Assembly (NCBI GenBank): GCA_002415135.1
Contig: DIBY01000007.1
Coordinates: 1 to 21,968 of the forward strand
Length of the DNA stretch: 21,968 nt
Source: Flavobacteriales bacterium UBA5040
GTDB taxonomy: Bacteria; Bacteroidota; Bacteroidia; Flavobacteriales; Weeksellaceae
Reading direction: 5' to 3'
In this document: positions 6,399 to 15,137 of the stretch, one piece after another
Position numbering within the stretch: the stretch's first letter is position 1
How the letters are laid out: each line of letters starts with the position of its first letter
Position numbers and translations under genes: made by a program
The notes under the pieces: generated by a model
Seen by the model: only the letters and a program-made list of their open reading frames with translations
Database searches by the model: none
Told to the model about the DNA's origin: nothing

Positions 6399-7319
6399 TT
6401 AAAAAATGCTTTCGCCAGTTTGCGTTGTAAATTCTTCGAGAAATTTCATGCCGCGGTAGGAATTTCCTTTCGGATTCAGTTTTGGACTCCAGACTGCGAT
6501 GCAATAATGTTGAGGATAGATCGCGATTATTCCACCACCAACTCCACTTTTTCCTGGCAATCCTACAAGGAAGGAAAACTCTCCTGATTCATCGTAAAAC
6601 CCACAGGTGAGTAATATGGCATTGATTCTCTTGACTTTGCTCGAAGATAAAATTTGTTTTTTTGTTGAAGGTTCTTTGCCTTCATTTGCCAAGTACAAAA
6701 AGCTCTTGCTCAATTGTTTACAAGTCATCTCTATGGAGCAAAGATGACAATACAATTCAATCACCGCCTCGGGTTTATTTTTAATGTTTCCAAAAGATTT
6801 CATATAATTACACATGGCTGCGTTTCGGAAGCTATTCTGCATTTCGCTGGAAGCAACCTTTTCATTAAAGAAAATATCATCTTCCTTGGTAAGATTGCGA
6901 ATAAACATAAGCAATTCGTCTTTCGGATTTTCACAAATCTCCAGCAAAATATCGCAAATCACCAAAGCACCCGCATTGATAAAAGGATTTCTTGGAATTC
7001 CATTATCCGCTTCTAACTGAACCAAAGAATTAAATGCATTTCCAGAAGGTTCGACATCTACTCTTTCCCAAAGTTTCTCTTCTAACTTTTCATAAACAAA
7101 AGACAAAGCGAAAACTTTTGAAATACTTTGTATGGAAAATTTCTGCTCAAAATCTCCGGCTCCAAAGCTATTGTGTTCTAAATCGGTGAGATTCACGCCA
7201 AATTTATTTTCATCAATACAGGCAAGTTCCGGAATATAGTCGGGAACTTTGCCAAGATTTTCTTTGCCAATAAGGTCAGCATAAATCTTTGAAATAGTAT
7301 TTTGATAATCTAATTTCAT
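6399..7319 (-). CDS. glsA: Glutaminase
   Basis: The 306-residue protein is a full-length serine-dependent glutaminase that hydrolyses L-glutamine to glutamate and ammonia in the cytosol. The beta-lactamase-like catalytic S-x-x-K is FSIQSISKVF (S65, K68). Other family blocks are GKVPDYIPELA near the N-terminus, EPSGNAFNSLVQLE, GIPRNPFINAGALV and the late GLPGKSGVGGGI. The start ATG fits the family N-terminus. It is the first gene of a two-gene unit with the alkylation-repair gene and lies 90 bp downstream of hflX behind a terminator hairpin. A TAnnTTTG promoter is not evident in that gap. Confidence 0.95.
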   Translation of the reverse strand: MKLDYQNTISKIYADLIGKENLGKVPDYIPELACIDENKFGVNLTDLEHNSFGAGDFEQKFSIQSISKVFALSFVYEKLEEKLWERVDVEPSGNAFNSLVQLEADNGIPRNPFINAGALVICDILLEICENPKDELLMFIRNLTKEDDIFFNEKVASSEMQNSFRNAAMCNYMKSFGNIKNKPEAVIELYCHLCSIEMTCKQLSKSFLYLANEGKEPSTKKQILSSSKVKRINAILLTCGFYDESGEFSFLVGLPGKSGVGGGIIAIYPQHYCIAVWSPKLNPKGNSYRGMKFLEEFTTQTGESIF

Positions 7320-7351
7320 TCGACCGCGATTTAAGTGTTTATAATTTAGGG

Positions 7352-7384
7352 TAAAAAAAATGCTTAAAATTAATCAAGCATTTT
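7352..7384 (-). terminator. Rho-independent terminator of hflX
   Basis: On the minus strand AAAATGCTT (7384-7376) pairs with AAGCATTTT (7365-7357) around a 10-base loop, followed by a run of T. It lies just after the hflX stop and before glsA. Confidence 0.75.
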
Positions 7385-7409
7385 CTAAAGTGCGATGTCA
7401 CCTTATATT

Positions 7410-8651
7410 TTAATCTTCTGATGTTTCTGATCCTGGTTCTTCCGCTTCTTCATCATGATATTCAAACAAGAAATCGTTGTACGGGAATCTGGCGGTATGA
7501 ATTTTCAAAACCTCATCATAAATCATCTTCTTCATTTCAGGGAAATTTTCTTTATTTAAAGCTGAGATAAAGACGGTAGGATATTGGGATTTTGACATCC
7601 ACGTTTTCATCCATTCTTCCAGAGAAATATTTTTTCTGGATTCTGGAGTTAAATCGTCTTCCTCTTTTTTCTCGTAAGCGAATGCATCAATTTTATTGAA
7701 AACCATGATCATCGGTTTTTGATGCGCATTAATTTCCATTAAAGTTTGATTCACCGAATTGACCTGATCTTCGAAACTTTCGTGTGAGATATCAACCACG
7801 TGAATTAATAGATCTGCTTCCCGAACTTCATCCAACGTTGATTTAAAACTCTCTACCAATTGCGTCGGAAGTTTTCGAATAAACCCAACCGTATCAGTTA
7901 ATAAAAAAGGTAAATTTCCAATGACCACTTTTCTCACGGTCGTATCTAAAGTAGCAAATAGTTTATCTTCAGCGAAAACATCAGATTTAGAAATGGCATT
8001 CATCAAAGTAGATTTTCCTACATTGGTATAACCAACCAACGCGACGCGAACCATTTTGCCACGGTTTTGTCTTTGCGTTGCCATCTGTTTATCTATGGTT
8101 TTCAGTTTATCCTTTAACAACGTGATTCTATCGCGAATGATCCTTCTATCAGTTTCAATTTCTGTTTCTCCGGGACCACGCATTCCGATTCCCCCTTTCT
8201 GCTTATCAAGGTGAGACCACATCTTACTCAATCTTGGGAGTAAGTATTGATACTGAGCGAGTTCCACCTGCGTTCTTGCGTAAGACGTTTGGGCTCTTTG
8301 GGCAAAAATATCAAGAATTAAGTTGGTTCGGTCCAGAATTTTGACGTCTTCCATTTCTTTTCCAAGATTCTTCAGCTGCGAAGGCGAAAGTTCGTCGTCG
8401 AAAATCACGGTTCCTATTCCGTTTGACTTTACATAATCCCTTATTTCCTGTGCTTTTCCGCTCCCAATAAAAGTTTTGGGATCCTGTTGCGTCAATTTCT
8501 GAATGAATCTTTTGTCAATGGTTGCTCCTGCTGTCAAAGCCAAAAATTCAAGCTCATCCATATATTCAACAAGCTTTTCTTCACTTTGATTTTGTGTAAC
8601 CAAGCCTACTAAAACGGCTTTTTCGTATAAATGTTCTTTTTTGTCTAGCAT
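7410..8651 (-). CDS. hflX: Ribosome-associated GTPase HflX
   Basis: The 413-residue protein shows the HflX N-terminal domain followed by a GTPase domain. The signature GGIGMRGPGETEIETDRR spans residues 153-170. G1 is GYTNVGKS (207-214), G3 is DTVG (253-256), G4 is NKID (319-322) and G5 is SAL in the region FISALN. HflX binds the 50S subunit and splits or rescues stalled ribosomes, especially in heat stress. The acidic C-terminal tail (DEEAEEPGSETSED) is a plausible lineage-specific extension. The start follows a good promoter at 8674-8681. It is a single-gene unit bounded by terminators on both sides. Confidence 0.95.
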   Translation of the reverse strand: MLDKKEHLYEKAVLVGLVTQNQSEEKLVEYMDELEFLALTAGATIDKRFIQKLTQQDPKTFIGSGKAQEIRDYVKSNGIGTVIFDDELSPSQLKNLGKEMEDVKILDRTNLILDIFAQRAQTSYARTQVELAQYQYLLPRLSKMWSHLDKQKGGIGMRGPGETEIETDRRIIRDRITLLKDKLKTIDKQMATQRQNRGKMVRVALVGYTNVGKSTLMNAISKSDVFAEDKLFATLDTTVRKVVIGNLPFLLTDTVGFIRKLPTQLVESFKSTLDEVREADLLIHVVDISHESFEDQVNSVNQTLMEINAHQKPMIMVFNKIDAFAYEKKEEDDLTPESRKNISLEEWMKTWMSKSQYPTVFISALNKENFPEMKKMIYDEVLKIHTARFPYNDFLFEYHDEEAEEPGSETSED

Positions 8652-8673
8652 AAATTTCCTTTCGGCATTTGTA

Positions 8674-8681
8674 CAAAGATA
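8674..8681 (-). promoter_or_regulatory. -7 promoter box of hflX
   Basis: The minus strand reads TATCTTTG followed by TACA, identical to the box before mreB (TATCTTTGTACA). It lies 22 bp before the ATG at 8651. The -33 element is weak. Confidence 0.6.
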
Positions 8682-8702
8682 ATACTTTGATTTTCACCAT
8701 TA

Positions 8703-8734
8703 AAAAATCTCAGATAAAATTAACTGAGATTTTT
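8703..8734 (-). terminator. Terminator after the META-domain gene
   Basis: AAAAATCTCAG (8703-8713) and CTGAGATTTTT (8724-8734) form an 11-bp perfect stem with a 10-base loop. The element is T-rich on the minus strand. It lies 18 bp beyond the stop of the lipoprotein gene. Confidence 0.8.
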
Positions 8735-8751
8735 ATTACTATTTTAAATTT

Positions 8752-9183
8752 CTAATCCCAGTCAGCGGCTACAAATCTCATTTTCTTTCCACTCGCATTG
8801 GTCAACGTGAGATAATGTCCTTCCACTTTATAATTGGTCATGGACGGAAGTTCTTTTGAGAAAGCAGATTCTAAATCCATTGCTTTATCGCACATCATCA
8901 TGGTACTTCCAATCTCTGAAAATTTTACCGTTCCGTCGGTGTTGAAACTTGCGGATCCAAACATATTGTTACATCCCATATTTGCTGCAAATTTTCCGGG
9001 TTCTGTTTGATCAGATAAATCAAGATGTGCTTTGTTATTCATCATCGATTCTTTAGTAAAATCCTGAAATTCCACTAACATCCATTCTCTTTTAATATTC
9101 TCCGGAAATTTAGTTTGAGTAGTACAATTAGCCAATAGTACGAGTGCGAACACGGCGATAAAGCCTGATATTATTTTTTTCAT
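8752..9183 (-). CDS. META/HslJ-domain lipoprotein
   Basis: The 143-residue protein begins with a lipoprotein signal peptide ending in LLANC (C20 lipidated). One META domain follows: WMLVEFQDF near the start, NMGCNNMFG in the middle, then EIGSTMMMCDKAM and the closing LTLTNASGKKMRF. META domains occur in E. coli HslJ, a heat-inducible outer-membrane-associated protein linked to novobiocin resistance; the molecular role is unknown. The conserved pair of cysteines (MGCN and MMMC) is present. The gene is monocistronic and divergent from the acetyltransferase gene at 9272. Confidence 0.87.
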   Translation of the reverse strand: MKKIISGFIAVFALVLLANCTTQTKFPENIKREWMLVEFQDFTKESMMNNKAHLDLSDQTEPGKFAANMGCNNMFGSASFNTDGTVKFSEIGSTMMMCDKAMDLESAFSKELPSMTNYKVEGHYLTLTNASGKKMRFVAADWD

Positions 9184-9229
9184 TATTAAAAATTTTCTTT
9201 AGCATTGCTACTTCTGTGCCACGTTTTAT

Positions 9230-9237
9230 TATTTTTG
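9230..9237 (+). promoter_or_regulatory. -7 promoter box of the acetyltransferase gene
   Basis: TATTTTTG matches TAnnTTTG, with an ATTG at 9204-9207 in about the right place for the -33 element. The start codon is 35 bp downstream. Confidence 0.45.
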
Positions 9238-9271
9238 ATAGATCTAATTTCCTCCTTATTAAAAATGAAAT

Positions 9272-9790
9272 ATGCAAAAATTAAGTATCCTTGAAACAGA
9301 ACGACTTATTCTCCAACTCGTGAACATAGAGGATGCTGAGTTTATTCTGGAACTTTATAATTCTCCGAATTTTATCAAATTCATTGGTGATCGGAATCTT
9401 CGTACAGTGAAAGATGCTGAAAATTATATTAAAGAAAAATTTCTTCCTCATGTTGTTAAATACGGCTTTGGAAGTTTTGTGATTTTAAGAAAATCAGATC
9501 TCAAAAAAATCGGAAATGTTGGAATTTATATGCGCGACGGTTTAAATGTTCCAGATATCGGCTTTTCATTTCTACCTCAATTTGAAGGAAAAGGTTATGG
9601 TTTTGAAGCATCCAAAAAGCTAATGGAAGTAGCCTTTTCTGAATTTGATTTAAAGAAAATTTCTGCCATTACCACTAAAGAAAATATCTCTTCTCAAAAA
9701 CTTATTGAAAAACTTGGTTTGAAATATCAGTCTATCGTTCATCTTCCTGATGATCCTGAAGATTTATTGTACTATGAAACTGAAAATTAA
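9272..9790 (+). CDS. GNAT family N-acetyltransferase, RimJ/RimL type
   Basis: The 172-residue protein opens with LETERLILQLVNIEDAEF, the usual start of RimJ/RimL-like acetyltransferases. It carries the acetyl-CoA loop FEGKGYGFEASKKLM at about residues 109-123 and the following TTKENISSQKLIEKLGLKY helix-turn, all in the expected order. It transfers an acetyl group from acetyl-CoA to an amine. The substrate, whether a ribosomal protein N-terminus or a small molecule, cannot be told. An ATG 7 bp upstream at 9265 is in another frame and opens only nine codons. The gene has its own promoter and ends at a bidirectional terminator shared with hemE. Confidence 0.9.
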   Translation: MQKLSILETERLILQLVNIEDAEFILELYNSPNFIKFIGDRNLRTVKDAENYIKEKFLPHVVKYGFGSFVILRKSDLKKIGNVGIYMRDGLNVPDIGFSFLPQFEGKGYGFEASKKLMEVAFSEFDLKKISAITTKENISSQKLIEKLGLKYQSIVHLPDDPEDLLYYETEN

Positions 9791-9811
9791 AACGATTATC
9801 TTTAAAAAATA

Positions 9812-9838
9812 AAGGACACCTTTTTTGAAGGTGTCCTT
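9812..9838. terminator. Bidirectional terminator between the acetyltransferase gene and hemE
   Basis: AAGGACACCTT (9812-9822) and AAGGTGTCCTT (9828-9838) form a perfect 11-bp stem with loop TTTTG. It is flanked by A-rich and T-rich sequence and sits between two convergent genes. Confidence 0.88.
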
Positions 9839-9858
9839 ATTATATATACTTAAAAATT

Positions 9859-10887
9859 TTAGTTCGGTTTCCAATCAACCACGGCTCTAATAAATGCCTC
9901 TGCATTTTCTAACGGAATATTGGGTAAAATACCGTGTCCTAGATTGGCAATGTAACGGTCTTTTCCAAAACGGTTGATCATTTCTGTAACCATTTTCGTA
10001 ATAGTTGCTGGTGAAGAGTTCAATCTGTTCGGATCAAAATTCCCCTGCAAAGTCATCGTGTGATTGGTTAGCGTTCTTGCCAATTCCGGCGTAATGGTCC
10101 AGTCAACGCCCAAAGCGGAAACTTTAGATAAGGTCATTTCTTCTAAAGCAAACCAACATCCTTTACCAAAAGCGATAACGTGAGTTAACGGACTTAGCGC
10201 TTCTACGATTTGGTTAATATACGGCCAGGAGAAAGTTTGATAATCTTCCGGTGACAAAGCGCCGCCCCAAGAATCAAATATTTGAACAGCTGAAACCCCT
10301 TTCTCTACTTTTCTTTTCAAATAAGCAATCGTAGTATCAGTGATTTTCTGCAATAATAAATGGGCTGCTTCAGGATTTCTGAAACAGAAACTTTTGGCAA
10401 CATCCCAGGCTTTAGAACCTTTTCCTTCGATGCAATAACAAAGGATTGTCCATGGTGAACCGGCAAAACCGATCAATGGAATATCGTTATCTAATTTAAT
10501 CAAAGTCAGTTCGATCGCGTCGAAAACGTATCCCAAAGTTTCATTGACATCAGGAACTTCGATATTTTGAACATCTTCCAACGTACGAATTGGTTTTTCT
10601 AACCAAGGACCAATTCCTTCTCTCATCTCGAAATCCATTCCCATTGCTTGCGGAACAACTAAGATATCAGAGAACAAAATCGCCGCATCCAAAGGATATC
10701 TGCGAATCGGCATCATGGTAATTTCCGAAGCCAATTCTGGCGTACGACATCTGGTGAAAAAATCATATTCATCACGCATCGCACGAAATTCGGGCAAAAA
10801 TCTTCCTGCCTGTCTCATCATCCAAACCGGCGGACGTTCTACTGTTTCGCCTCTTAATGCCTTTAAATATAAATCGTTTTTAATCAT
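9859..10887 (-). CDS. hemE: Uroporphyrinogen decarboxylase
   Basis: The 342-residue cytosolic enzyme removes four carboxyl groups from uroporphyrinogen III to give coproporphyrinogen III. It carries both family signatures: RPPVWMMRQAGRFLPEFR (19-36) and GFAGSPWTILCY. The catalytic aspartate lies in ILFSDILVVPQAMGM (D74). Full length. It is the last gene of the hemA-hemC-hemD-hemE unit, 32 bp after hemD, and is followed by a strong terminator. The order of these genes follows the order of the pathway. Confidence 0.97.
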   Translation of the reverse strand: MIKNDLYLKALRGETVERPPVWMMRQAGRFLPEFRAMRDEYDFFTRCRTPELASEITMMPIRRYPLDAAILFSDILVVPQAMGMDFEMREGIGPWLEKPIRTLEDVQNIEVPDVNETLGYVFDAIELTLIKLDNDIPLIGFAGSPWTILCYCIEGKGSKAWDVAKSFCFRNPEAAHLLLQKITDTTIAYLKRKVEKGVSAVQIFDSWGGALSPEDYQTFSWPYINQIVEALSPLTHVIAFGKGCWFALEEMTLSKVSALGVDWTITPELARTLTNHTMTLQGNFDPNRLNSSPATITKMVTEMINRFGKDRYIANLGHGILPNIPLENAEAFIRAVVDWKPN

Positions 10888-10919
10888 AATCTTTAAATAA
10901 AATCAGAAACCGAAGTTTC

Positions 10920-11609
10920 TTAATTGGAGTTTGTAGCTGCTCCTTCTTTTTTAATTAATTTAAGCAAAGCGCTAAGGTCATTGTCTTTGCCTATAAATAT
11001 TTTTTGAGTAGTATGTTTTGCAACTTCAGCTGCAGTCGTTTCCCCAATGGCGTAAATTTGCTGAAAGTCGAGTTTGTTATTTTTAACAAAACTGCGCACA
11101 CCGCTTGGTGAAAAAAATGCAATCGCATCATGGTTTTCCGTCAATTTTGGGAATAGCAGTTCAGTTTCATAAATCACCACTTTCTTATAACCAATATTTT
11201 GCAAGGGTAATTTCTCCTGAAGAATGTCTAAGGCTAAATTCCCACAAAAGTGAATGAATTTTTCTTTAGAACAGCTTTCAATTATGAATTCTGAAAGTTC
11301 TTTTGCGTTCTTCTTGGTTTTGAAAACTCCAAAACCATATTTACGCAAGTGTGCTTTGGTTTTCTTTCCGACGCAATAAATTTTGTTATAATTTTTATCG
11401 GCAAAGTTTTCATGAGGTTTAAATCCATTTTTAAAAAATGACTCTACTCCATTAACACTGGTAAAAATTAAAGATTTGTTTCCTAAAGGAAAGGGTGCAA
11501 GGTCGAGAAGATTGATTTTAATAACCTCTAAATAATGACTTGAAAATTCTGCCCCAAGGATCTTAGAAACTTCTTTTTCGTCAAGCTTTTTTGTAAACAG
11601 AATATTCAT
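10920..11609 (-). CDS. hemD: Uroporphyrinogen-III synthase
   Basis: The 229-residue protein has the two-domain alpha/beta layout of HemD, a poorly conserved family. It shows LIFTSVNGVESFF (about 43-55), IYCVGKKT, VVIYET and AFFSPSGVRSFV, then IYAIGETTAAEV, all typical landmarks. It closes and inverts the linear hydroxymethylbilane made by HemC. The call rests on these motifs and on its place between hemC and hemE, since overall conservation is low. It is 48 bp downstream of hemC, without a terminator between them. Confidence 0.93.
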   Translation of the reverse strand: MNILFTKKLDEKEVSKILGAEFSSHYLEVIKINLLDLAPFPLGNKSLIFTSVNGVESFFKNGFKPHENFADKNYNKIYCVGKKTKAHLRKYGFGVFKTKKNAKELSEFIIESCSKEKFIHFCGNLALDILQEKLPLQNIGYKKVVIYETELLFPKLTENHDAIAFFSPSGVRSFVKNNKLDFQQIYAIGETTAAEVAKHTTQKIFIGKDNDLSALLKLIKKEGAATNSN

Positions 11610-11657
11610 TAAAAATAAATTATCAATAATTCCTATTATATACTACGTTTGAGAATA

Positions 11658-12572
11658 TTAGTGAAGGTGCAATTTAATTTCTTGCATCAACTCTCTTCCG
11701 CCGTCATTTAAAATTTTCTGAGCCAATTGCTCACCGAAATTTTCATGGTCATTCCAGGTGAAAATTTCGTCGATTTCAAGACAGTTTTTTCCATCTAAAG
11801 AACAAAGTCTTCCAATAAACCTCACTTCATCTTTATCATTGATTTCTGCAAAAGCTCCAATTGGCGCAGTACAACCACCTTCTAAAGCGCTTAGGAAATT
11901 TCTTTCAACCTCGATACAAATACGGGTTTTGCGATCGTTCACTTCTTCGAAAAGAGATTTGATCTCATGATCATCGGCTCTTGCACAAACAGCAACAACT
12001 CCTTGCGCAGGCGCAGAAATCATCATCGGAAGAAATTCATAATCAACAGATAAACCCATTCTTTCAATCGCTGCCAAAGAGAACAAAGTAGCATCGAAAT
12101 CCTGATCTTCTAATTTCTGAAGGCGTGTCTGTACGTTTCCGCGGATGTCACAAAATTCTGTTTCAGGGTAATGTTTTGCCCAAAAGGCACGACGTCTTAA
12201 ACTGCTGGTGGCAATTTTCAATTCGTGTAATTCTTTATTTTTCGACGTTGATTTTCGTACCAATACATCTTGTGGAAAATCACGTTTTAAAACCGCGATG
12301 ATCTCTATGTTTTCCGGTAGTTGTGTTGGAATATCTTTTAAAGAATGAACTGCTATATCCACTTCTTTATTTAATAAAGCAATATCTAAATCTTTGGTGA
12401 AAACTCCGGTAATGCCCATTGCATATAGAGGTTCGGTAAGATTTTTATCTCCTGTAGAAATAATCGGAGTGATATCGGTTTTATAATTATTGTTTTGCAG
12501 ATTGCGGGCAACTTCTCTTGCCTGCCACAATGCAAGTGGTGAATTTCTTGTTCCTATTTTAATGCTTCTCAT
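11658..12572 (-). CDS. hemC: Porphobilinogen deaminase (hydroxymethylbilane synthase)
   Basis: The 304-residue enzyme joins four porphobilinogens into hydroxymethylbilane. The start IGTRNSPLALWQA is the family N-terminus. VHSLKDIP contains the catalytic aspartate (D80). LRRRAFWAKHYP and CDIRGNVQTRL bind substrate carboxylates. GGCTAPIGAF provides C234, which carries the dipyrromethane cofactor. Its ATG lies 14 bp inside the end of hemA, so translation is probably coupled. Confidence 0.97.
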   Translation of the reverse strand: MRSIKIGTRNSPLALWQAREVARNLQNNNYKTDITPIISTGDKNLTEPLYAMGITGVFTKDLDIALLNKEVDIAVHSLKDIPTQLPENIEIIAVLKRDFPQDVLVRKSTSKNKELHELKIATSSLRRRAFWAKHYPETEFCDIRGNVQTRLQKLEDQDFDATLFSLAAIERMGLSVDYEFLPMMISAPAQGVVAVCARADDHEIKSLFEEVNDRKTRICIEVERNFLSALEGGCTAPIGAFAEINDKDEVRFIGRLCSLDGKNCLEIDEIFTWNDHENFGEQLAQKILNDGGRELMQEIKLHLH

Positions 12573-13833
12573 TGAACTCTTTATTTGGTTGCTCTACTAA
12601 AATTTCGTGCATTAATTTACTAATTTCTTCGGCTTTCCAAGGATTATCAATCATATATTTCGCGAAACGATTGGTGATTTTCTGAATCATCTTGTCGGAA
12701 AGCTGCATATCATCCACTTCTATATAATGATGTTTCTTGTGAATCTTATGCATTTCATTGCGCTCCATATTTTTTAACATCGCTTTTAAATGATGAATAT
12801 TTGGAGCTAATTTTCTTTTCTTTTCCCATTCCAGAAAGTCTTTGGTCATTTCTTTAATGATTTCCTCGGCTTTTGGAATTTCCTTTTGACGTTGTACCAT
12901 CGTCTCATTGATGTGAAGCGATAACTGATCCACATCAACCAAACTTACGTTTTCATTTTCCATTACATCTTTCGCCACATTATTGGGAATAGAAAGATCG
13001 ATTACCAAAGTTTCCTTTCCATTAGGGAAATGGGACTTATTAATGATTGGATGTTGAGCACCGGTGGCTACAATCAAGATGTCTGTTTTGCTTAACTCAT
13101 CTTGAAAAGTATCAAACTCAATATAAGGAATTTGGTATTTTTCAGCAATTTTCTCTGCTTTGTCAGCGGAACGGTTGGCGATTTTTACTTTAGGTTTGTA
13201 AACATGCTTCACCAAATTTTCTACGGTGTTTTGTCCGATTTCTCCGACACCTAACAATAGAATGTTTTTATCTGAAATTTGAAGCTGATTTTTTAAGATA
13301 TAATGAACCGCAGCGTAAGAGACCGAAGCTGCTCCGTTGGAAATACCCGTTTCATTCTTAATTCTTTTAGAAATCTGAATTGCTGAGTTGATGGCTCTTT
13401 CCATGAAAGGATTAGAATACTTCTTTTCTTTTCTAAAACGGTGGTAGGCATTTTTGATTTGACCAATGATTTCGAAATCACCAATAATCTGGCTTTCCAG
13501 TCCCGCAGCAACCCGGAAAAGATGATTCAAAGCTTCTTCATGTTTCACAATATTGACATATTTCATGAAGTCGGTTAAGCTAACGCCCACAATTTTGCAG
13601 TATAATTCTGCGATCAAAAGATAATTTTGAGTGGTGGTATAAATTTCGGTTCTGTTGCAAGTGGAAACCACAAACGCATCACCTAAATTCATATCGTGAA
13701 TTTCGCTTACGAAATGTTTTATATTCTCATCAAAAAAGGCAAATTTCCCCCGTATTTCTGCATCAGCTTTTTCAAAACTGACACTAAGAACGGCGAAATT
13801 AGCGGTTTGATGAATGTTATTATCCTTAGTCAT
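12559..13833 (-). CDS. hemA: Glutamyl-tRNA reductase
   Basis: The 424-residue enzyme catalyses the first committed step of the C5 tetrapyrrole pathway, NADPH-dependent reduction of glutamyl-tRNA to glutamate-1-semialdehyde. VVSTCNRTEIY carries the catalytic Cys (C59). GAASVSYAAV and LLGVGEIGQNTVENL (the NADPH-binding domain) follow, and a helical dimerisation region closes the protein. It is first in the haem operon, overlapping hemC by 14 bp. The promoter is at 13844-13851. hemL and hemB are not in the window. Confidence 0.97.
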   Translation of the reverse strand: MTKDNNIHQTANFAVLSVSFEKADAEIRGKFAFFDENIKHFVSEIHDMNLGDAFVVSTCNRTEIYTTTQNYLLIAELYCKIVGVSLTDFMKYVNIVKHEEALNHLFRVAAGLESQIIGDFEIIGQIKNAYHRFRKEKKYSNPFMERAINSAIQISKRIKNETGISNGAASVSYAAVHYILKNQLQISDKNILLLGVGEIGQNTVENLVKHVYKPKVKIANRSADKAEKIAEKYQIPYIEFDTFQDELSKTDILIVATGAQHPIINKSHFPNGKETLVIDLSIPNNVAKDVMENENVSLVDVDQLSLHINETMVQRQKEIPKAEEIIKEMTKDFLEWEKKRKLAPNIHHLKAMLKNMERNEMHKIHKKHHYIEVDDMQLSDKMIQKITNRFAKYMIDNPWKAEEISKLMHEILVEQPNKEFNEKH

Positions 13834-13843
13834 AGAGCAATCG

Positions 13844-13851
13844 CAAATTTA
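13844..13851 (-). promoter_or_regulatory. -7 promoter box of hemA
   Basis: The minus strand reads TAAATTTG (TAnnTTTG), ending 10 bp before the ATG at 13833, so the leader is only a few bases long. It shares a 251-bp intergenic region with the mreB promoter. Confidence 0.55.
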
Positions 13852-14010
13852 AGGTTTTAAATTGAATTGGTGAAGGATATAAAATATGAAGATTATCACC
13901 AAAATCTATACTTGCTTCTCAAAAATTGAGAAAGATTGGCTGAAATGAAATATTTTGGAAATTAAAAAGTTATGATAGAATCACCTTCAAAAATTATTAA
14001 AATTTTAACC

Positions 14011-14060
14011 AAAATTAGCAAAAATCTAATTTTTAGAACGGTTCTAAATTTATATCTTTG
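14011..14060 (+). promoter_or_regulatory. mreB promoter with two overlapping palindromes
   Basis: The -7 box TATCTTTG (14053-14060) is followed by TACA, as before hflX. Directly upstream are two inverted repeats. AAAATTAG (14011-14018) pairs with CTAATTTT (14026-14033). TTTAGAAC (14032-14039) and GTTCTAAA (14041-14048) form a perfect 17-base palindrome around a single G. The second covers the space between the -33 and -7 positions, where a repressor would act. The 10-mer AAAATTAGCA occurs at 14011-14020 and again at 14071-14080, next to the start codon. A regulatory role is inferred. Confidence 0.5.
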
Positions 14061-14084
14061 TACACTTAAAAAAATTAGCAGAAA

Positions 14085-15110
14085 ATGGGGTTATTTGATA
14101 TGTTCACGCAAGATATTGCGATTGACTTAGGTACAGCAAACACACTTATTATACACAACAATAAAATTGTGGTTGATCAACCATCGATTGTAGCGATTGA
14201 GCGTTCAACCGGAAAACCAATTGCAGTTGGGGAGCAAGCGAAACACATGCAGGGAAAAACGCATGAAGATATAAAAACAATCAGACCTTTGAAAGATGGC
14301 GTAATCGCTGATTTTCACGCATCTGAGCACATGATCAAGGAGTTCATTAAACAAATTCCGGGAATCAAGGGAAAACTTTTTCAGCCGACTTTAAAAATTG
14401 TTATTTGTATTCCATCTGGAATTACCGAAGTTGAAAAACGTGCGGTAAGAGATTCTGCGCAAAAAGTAAATGCAAAAGAAGTTCGTTTAATTTACGAACC
14501 AATGGCAGCAGCAATCGGTGTAGGAATCGATGTACAGAAACCAGAAGGAAATATGATCATCGACATAGGTGGTGGTACTACTGAAATCGCAGTGGTTGCT
14601 CTAGGAGGAATCGTTTGTGACAAATCTGTAAAAATCGCAGGTGACGTATTTACCAACGATATCGCTTACTATTTAAGAACGCATCATAATTTATATATTG
14701 GGGAAAGAACTGCGGAGAGAGTAAAAATCGAAGTTGGTTCTGCAGTGGAAGATCTTGATGTTGATATCGAAGACATTCCAGTTCAAGGACGTGATTTAAT
14801 TACGGGTAAGCCAAAAGAAATTATGGTAAACTACAAAGAAATCGCACGTGCTCTGGACAAATCGATTGTGAGAATTGAAGATGCTGTAATGGAAACGCTT
14901 TCCTTGACGCCACCAGAATTGGCAGCTGATATTTACAAAACAGGAATCTATCTTGCAGGAGGTGGTGCTTTGCTAAGAGGACTTGCAGACAGACTTCACA
15001 AGAAAACTGGCTTACCGGTTTTTGTAGCTGAAGATCCACTAAGAGCGGTAGTTCGTGGAACAGGAATCGCTTTGAAAAATATGGATAAATTCAACTTCTT
15101 AATTAAATAA
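14085..15110 (+). CDS. mreB: Rod-shape-determining actin homologue MreB
   Basis: The 341-residue actin-fold ATPase polymerises along the inner membrane and directs lateral wall synthesis. It has phosphate-1 motif IDLGTANT (13-20), phosphate-2 motif IDIGGGTTEIAV, YEPMAAAIG, and the adenosine motif LAGGGALLRGL. The N-terminal MGLFDMF is an amphipathic membrane-contact segment as in other MreBs. It is the first gene of the elongation operon. Its start codon follows a well-placed promoter, with an untranslated leader of roughly 20 bases and no Shine-Dalgarno sequence. Confidence 0.97.
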   Translation: MGLFDMFTQDIAIDLGTANTLIIHNNKIVVDQPSIVAIERSTGKPIAVGEQAKHMQGKTHEDIKTIRPLKDGVIADFHASEHMIKEFIKQIPGIKGKLFQPTLKIVICIPSGITEVEKRAVRDSAQKVNAKEVRLIYEPMAAAIGVGIDVQKPEGNMIIDIGGGTTEIAVVALGGIVCDKSVKIAGDVFTNDIAYYLRTHHNLYIGERTAERVKIEVGSAVEDLDVDIEDIPVQGRDLITGKPKEIMVNYKEIARALDKSIVRIEDAVMETLSLTPPELAADIYKTGIYLAGGGALLRGLADRLHKKTGLPVFVAEDPLRAVVRGTGIALKNMDKFNFLIK

Positions 15111-15137
15111 TTAATCACTTTTTTACGAAATTAACGG

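Noticed and set aside
6714..7020. Plus-strand frames opposite glsA
   Set aside because: They are shadows of a strongly conserved glutaminase gene, and their translations show no family features.
4103..13833. A functional link between the truncated haemoglobin and the haem operon
   Set aside because: They are more than 5 kb apart, in separate transcription units with unrelated genes between them.
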